This document shows positions 59,850 to 64,000 of a stretch of DNA of 64,000 nt, piece by piece (positions within the stretch are counted from its first letter, which is position 1; every line of letters starts with the position of its first letter). The notes beneath the pieces were generated by a model. That model was given only the letters and a program-made list of their open reading frames with translations. It was not told the origin of the DNA and did not search any database. The translations under genes and the position numbers were made by a program. Origin of the DNA: Isoetes taiwanensis (lineage: Eukaryota; Streptophyta; Lycopodiopsida; Isoetales; Isoetaceae); assembly GCA_021234155.1 (NCBI GenBank), contig JAJEKV010000103.1, positions 2,730,001-2,794,000 on the forward strand. The letters are read 5' to 3'.

Positions 59850-62085
59850 TTAGTTAACATTATGCTTATAATAATCCAGGGGATAGGGTAGGAGTTTGGA
59901 ATAAAGTCAAAAGTAGTCTAGACAATCTGGTTTTTGATGAGTGTATTTCGAGGGGGACTTAAATATGGTTACTAATGCTTTTATGAAGAATAAGAATTTC
60001 AGGCCCCTGGGTGCTCAGGAAAAAAATGCCTGGCGGGAACTCATCCGTGGTCATAATCTGATGTTGGCAAGGACCAGGCCCAACTCCTACAGCTGGACTG
60101 ATAAAAGGGTTGCTCCTACCTTGTGTCTTCACGACAGGTTTTATCTCTCCGAGAATCTCTGGAATTACAGTAATAGAGTGGTCAATTCGAAAGGGTTTAC
60201 CCTTTTTGACCACTATCCCCAACAGTTGGTGATATTGGCCCTATATGGAGAAAAGAAAAAACACATACTTCAAGCTGAATATCAGCCTTCTGGAGCAGGA
60301 TGATTTCATGGATAAGCTGCAACAAGTCATCAACAGATATCCTAAACCTGTAGGGGCTTCAGGCTGGATGTTTTGGTGGATCAAGGTTTCTAAAGCTATC
60401 AAGAATTGGCTCAAGGAGTGGGGCAAAACCATTCACAAACAGAAATTGGCTTTTCCTTATAATTTAACGGATTCCCCAGAGATGAGAAGGATAACTTTCG
60501 AGGTTAAGTTGAGAGGGGGGGAGATAAGAATTGCAGAGGGATGGAAGCTAAAAGCCAAGATTCGAGAAATTAAGGATGATGGAAGATGTAGTTCTAAATT
60601 CTTCTTTGTCAAGGCAAAGGATAGGATTAAAAGGAACCAAATCTTTGCGGTTAAAGTGGGGGATGACTTCATCTCAGATGAGATTCAGATCAAAAAGGCT
60701 GCTGCTGAGCACTTTGCCAACATCATGGACACTAATCAGGATAGCCATCAAGATATTATGGACAGATTCATCAATCTTCAGGCTAAGATTAGTAACGAGG
60801 ATAATGCACATATGGATAGGCCATTCTCGAATGTTAAGCTTCTTCAGACTGCCAGAGAGATGGACAATGGCAAAAGTCCAGGGCCTGATGGCCTTCCTGT
60901 GGAATCCTACATCAAGGCTTGGCCTATCCTTGGGTCTGCATCATATGCATCGCCAAGGAGTTCAAAAATCAGAAGTGTATGGATGCTAGGATAAATACCA
61001 GCTTTATTATATTGATTTCAAAGGTCGACATGCCTACCACGTTCTCGGATTATAGAGCTATCTCCTTATCCAATGTAATTTACAAGCTCATTTCTGATCC
61101 TATAGCCAGGAGGCTTAAACCTGTGCTGGATAAGATTATCAGTTCTTCTCAGGCGGCTAATCTTAAAGATAGGTTTATCCTTGACAATGTGGTGACAGCC
61201 ATCCTGGGGCTGAGCTGGGCCAAGGACTCAAAGCAGGATATTGCCCTTATCAAACTCGACATTACCAAGGATTTCGACACTGTAAGTTGGAACTTCTTTT
61301 TTAAGTGTTGTAGGGCCCTGGAATTCTCAAATGAGGTAATTCTTATCTTTAAAACCATCCTTATCAATTCTAGATCTTCGATCTTAATTAATGGGGAGTG
61401 TAGCCCCTTCTTCCCTTTGCGAAGAGGGGTCAAGCAAGGCTGCCCACTTGCCCCCTTCCTTTTCTTGATTATAATAGAATAGAATAAGTTTTTCTTGATT
61501 ATAATGGAGGCCCTTCGTGACAAGATGGAGAAGGCTAAAGGTTTAACCTTCATTTTGCAGATGGTACCTTTCTACTGGTCTCTATGGATCATCAATCTAT
61601 CATTAACACTGGAGGACTTCAGGGCTGCCTCGGGTTGCAAGAATAATCCCATCAAATCAAAGGTTTTGGCTAGAGATCAGGTAAAAAGAGAGCAAACAGC
61701 TGCTCTCTTAGGCTGTAAGTATATCCTACCCACTAGTTCTTCTAAGATCTTAGGTATTCTATATGCTATAAAGGGCAGTCCCTCTGATATCTGGAATGAA
61801 ATTATTGAGAAGTTTTAGAGGAAATTGATAGTCTTAACTCTAAATACATCTTTAAGCATGGAAGGGCTATTTATTGCGAATTTTATGTTCTCCTCTTCTC
61901 ATGGTATCAGTCCTTTGTCATCGCGGACCCCTAAGAGGGTCTCCTCCAAACTTGAGCATTATTGGTAGATCCATTTCTGCTGGACAAAGCAGAAGGTGTT
62001 GGACTCCATTCTCTATGGAGGAATCTTTGCAAGAAGAAGATGTAGGGGAGCTTGGGGGTCATTAATATTGAGAAGCGTGGGTTAG
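59850..62085 (+). mobile_element. LINE copy E (L1-type), truncated and broken
   Basis: The end of the endonuclease (GDLNMVTNAF, SYSWTD, HDRFYLSE, FDHYPQ near 59.95-60.2 kb) is followed by the RT: MDNGKSPGPDGLP (60.87 kb), DYRAISLSNVIYKLI, IALIKLDITKDFDTVSW, and RRGVKQGCPLAPFLF (61.43 kb). The YADD catalytic part is not found in the expected place, so a deletion follows 61.55 kb. A 16-bp duplication and a 14-bp tail insertion interrupt it at 61460-61505. Multiple shifts; inactive. Confidence 0.85.
61460..61505 (-). mobile_element. Tail-only LINE-like insertion with 16-bp target duplication
   Basis: TTTTCTTGATTATAAT occurs at 61460-61475 and 61490-61505. Between them is 14 bp, AGAATAGAATAAGT. 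On the minus strand this is the (TATTC)n tail of the LINE family. The flanking LINE reads continuously if one copy and the 14 bp are removed. Confidence 0.75.
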
Positions 62086-62089
62086 CCCT

Positions 62090-62279
62090 TACTTCTAAGT
62101 ACTATGACGACCATACGGATGCGACTATACGGGTATTCATATCATACTTAATATTATACCCGTATGTACAAAAGATGGTCGTCACACAGATGCAAAAGGG
62201 TAGTTGCACGGAGCAAGGTTTGAACTCACAACCTTCCAGTGGCAAGTCAAACACCTTCGCTAAGTGCCCTTCCAGTATT
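62090..62279 (-). repeat. tRNA-like SINE remnant with hairpin
   Basis: On minus, GAGTTCAAACC (62217-62227 on plus) is a good B box, with acttagcgaaggtg about 35 nt upstream as an A-box-like match. The loop TTGCCAC would be a tRNA-Gly-type anticodon loop. To the left, gacgaccatacgg...gatggtcgtc forms a long hairpin (62104-62192). It could be a SINE or two unrelated remnants. Confidence 0.4.
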
Positions 62280-62628
62280 TGTTAAAAATGTTCCCTCATG
62301 TTTTTCTCATATGCGGGGCTGTTTCCAGGAGGTTCTAGAATATTCTAGAGCCTACATGTATGCGCGACACTTGGCATGATCTCATCCATTTTAGTGGCGC
62401 GATCCTGGCCGTCGGCCTATATATATAAGGAGGCATCTCCTTCATGTCGAACCATTCCGGTTCAACGCCAGTCTTGAGCCTTCTAGGCATCTGTCTCGTT
62501 TTCCTGCTTGCCTTTGAGCCATTGTACTCTTGATTCCTTCTGTTCATATATCAGATTCTTTACCGATCTTGGCAAATTTCTTTCGTATTTCTTGCATATT
62601 TTCCTTGTTTTCGCGTAGGTTCATGACA
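62280..62628 (+). mobile_element. Predicted 5' LTR of a Tf1/sushi-like Ty3 element
   Basis: Begins TGTTAAAAATG and ends TCATGACA (TGT...ACA), 349 bp. A TATA box tatatatataa lies at 62418-62428, placing the RNA start near 62449. The sequence there, CATTCCGGTTCAA (62453-62465), is complementary to the bases just past the LTR. The 3' LTR is outside the window, so the boundaries are inferred. Confidence 0.7.
62418..62428 (+). promoter_or_regulatory. TATA box in the Ty3 LTR
   Basis: tatatatataa followed by gg. The only strong TATA in the LTR. With the usual spacing of about 30 bp, transcription would begin at about 62447-62453. Confidence 0.7.
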
Positions 62629-62630
62629 GT

Positions 62631-62643
62631 TTGAACCGGAATG
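62631..62643 (+). other. Self-primer site of the Ty3 element
   Basis: TTGAACCGGAATG, two bases after the LTR end. Perfect reverse complement of 62453-62465 in the LTR, at the predicted RNA 5' end. It does not match a Met-tRNA primer site. It overlaps the first possible gag ATG (62641), so translation may start downstream. Confidence 0.75.
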
Positions 62644-63616
62644 CCTTACCGGTTCTTGCCTGCTCTGATCCTAAGCATTTTTTTGCTCGTATCTGGTGAT
62701 TTTATATCTATAGAAGAGGTTTCGACTTTATTACAGCAGGTCCAGCAACTTGTTCAAGTATGCCAGCAGTTGCAGTTGGACAATAAAGAGCTTAAGGAAC
62801 GTGTTGCTTCATATGGTTCTGCTTCTAGTTCTGGATTGAGGCTATCAGAGCCTAAGATCAGCCTGTCAGAGAAGTTTGACGGCACTCGGCCCAAGCTCCG
62901 TGGTTTTTTGAATCAGATCAAGCTTGTTCCAGCTCCACCCTCATAGATATCCCACGGCTCAGGAACAAGTTGAGCTGATTGGTTCTCTCCTCACAGGGCC
63001 AGCCCTAAGTTGGTTTGCTCCTTTATTAGAGAAAAGAGTCCCAGAGTTGCAAGTTTTTGCTGCTTTCACTGCAGAGCTCGAGGCATGCTTTGGAGACACC
63101 GATCGTCAGCGCACAACAGTCACAAAACTTTGCAATCTAAGGCAAGGCTCTCATCCAGCTTCAGTATACGCATCAGAATTTCGTCAAATTGTGGTAGATA
63201 CTGCCTAGGATGATGTTGCACTTCGAGATTGTTTTCGAAGGGGATTACATGAGGATGTCAAAGATATGTTGTTGTCTATGGAGGATCCTCAGAGTTTGGA
63301 AGAAGCCATCAGATTTGTAGTTCGATGTGATAATCGGCTCTTTGAACGTAGGAAAGAGAGACGTAGTCAGGTCTTCTCAATCACACAAGCGCTTGTAGCT
63401 ACGTCCTCCCCGGTGTCATCAGTAGAATCCAACAGGTCAAGACCTGAGCCTATGCAGATTGATCGGGCAGTTCGAGGACCTTTATCTGCCGCCGAGAAGC
63501 AGCATCGGAGAGAGGCTCACCTTTGCCTCTACTGTGGAGGAGCTGGACATATTGCTCGTGGATGCTCAGTGAAGCGCCCAAATCAGCCGAAAAACTTCAG
63601 GGGCCGATCCGTGTAG
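62641..63616 (+). pseudogene. Ty3/sushi-like Gag, broken
   Basis: The N-terminal part has a Gln-rich coiled coil (LLQQVQQLVQVCQQLQ), then EKFDGTRPKLRGFLNQ. A one-base shift near 62930 and a stop at 63207 interrupt the capsid region, which includes QVELIGSLLTGPALSWF, FTAELEACFGD and SVYASEFRQIV. The end has a CCHC zinc knuckle CLYCGGAGHIARGC (about 63525-63570) and a basic tail. Gag would form the particle and package RNA. The pattern matches sushi/Tf1/Tcn1-type chromoviruses more than the usual plant chromoviruses. Confidence 0.85.
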
Positions 63617-63649
63617 TAGGAGTCTCTCGTCGGCTGGCCTCCTTTTCTT

Positions 63650-64000
63650 AGACTCCTTCCACATTTCTTGACATGTTTATTCCGTCGGATAAGGTCAGCA
63701 AGGCATTCTTCACCCCTATATCATTGAAATCATAAGTTGGAGGATTGCAAGTGTTAGCGCAACTTGATTGTAGTGCAATTGCTTGCTTTATGGATAGTGT
63801 GTTCGCCAGTAAGCACGCCATCCCTAGAAGTAAAGTTGAGCATCCTGGTTCTGTCATAGTGATTGATGGACGGGAGATCTCCTCGGGTGCAGTCACAGAA
63901 TGTACTGCGCCTCTTCAGGTTTTGTTCGAAAGGGTTTCTTGTAGTATTTTCTTCAATCTCATTGCTAGCCCTCATGACCACCGATTCAGCTGTTGTCACC
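63650..64000 (+). pseudogene. Start of Pol: retropepsin region, runs off the window
   Basis: A frame has LDCSAIACFMD, an altered form of the D-S/T-G active site of retropepsins (Ser-Gly replaced by Cys-Ser), then FASKHAIP and VIVIDGREISSG, typical of Ty3/sushi protease. The active site looks inactivated. RT, RNase H and integrase would lie beyond 64000. Confidence 0.7.

Overview
The window comes from the nuclear genome of a land plant. It is about 64 kb with few genes and many nested transposable elements. Plant origin rests on three intron-containing genes. One resembles a plastid-type NAD(P)-binding Rossmann protein (about 4.8-5.9 kb, +). One resembles the stomatal-closure-related actin-binding protein SCAB1 (about 7.2-11.6 kb, -). 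One is a multi-FKBP/TPR immunophilin of the FKBP62/ROF1 type (46.4-49.5 kb, -). Introns are short. The repeats include families unusual in flowering plants: a Tf1/sushi-like Ty3 element and a Crypton/DUF3504-like recombinase gene. This makes a fern, lycophyte or other non-angiosperm more likely, but the species cannot be fixed from the sequence.

Layout. 1-3.2 kb: degenerate LINE (-). 4.3-12.2 kb: the NAD(P)-binding gene and the SCAB1-like gene, both with apparent 1-nt frameshifts. 12.2-18.4 kb: two copies of a 1.25-kb repeat carrying a fold-back hairpin. 19.1-33.6 kb: a Crypton/DUF3504-like gene split by a 1.1-kb poly(A) retroposon and by a LINE; the LINE is itself split by a solo LTR and by a 7.4-kb CACTA-like element that carries a 2.7-kb near-perfect palindrome and a 1.6-kb 19-bp minisatellite. 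36-40 kb: a MITE, a long LTR with a methionine-type primer site, and a LINE 3' end. 40.5-43.3 kb: a complete non-coding LTR retrotransposon with 5-bp target duplications. 46.4-49.5 kb: the intact FKBP gene. 50-56 kb: a Harbinger-type MITE, then a LINE with two 445-bp miniature LTR elements inserted in it. 56.5-59.4 kb: an FCP1-like phosphatase domain and a coiled-coil coding region (-), perhaps one gene. 59.9-62.1 kb: an L1-like LINE. 62.3 kb to the window end: the 5' part of a Ty3/Tf1-sushi-like retrotransposon.

The most interesting system is the pair of miniature LTR elements (53844-54288 and 55040-55483). Each has 135-bp LTRs, a 174-175-bp internal region and a perfect 5-bp target duplication. 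Each LTR holds a 104-nt cloverleaf-like, tRNA-related sequence with a perfect B box and a partial A box. Two bases after the 5' LTR lies an 11-nt stretch that is perfectly complementary to a site inside the LTR, just where a Pol III transcript would be expected to start. The Ty3 element at 62280 has the same layout: LTR end, GT, then 13 nt complementary to its own predicted RNA 5' end. This suggests a family of self-priming elements in a plant, with a Pol III-promoted miniature member possibly mobilised by a Tf1/sushi-like partner.
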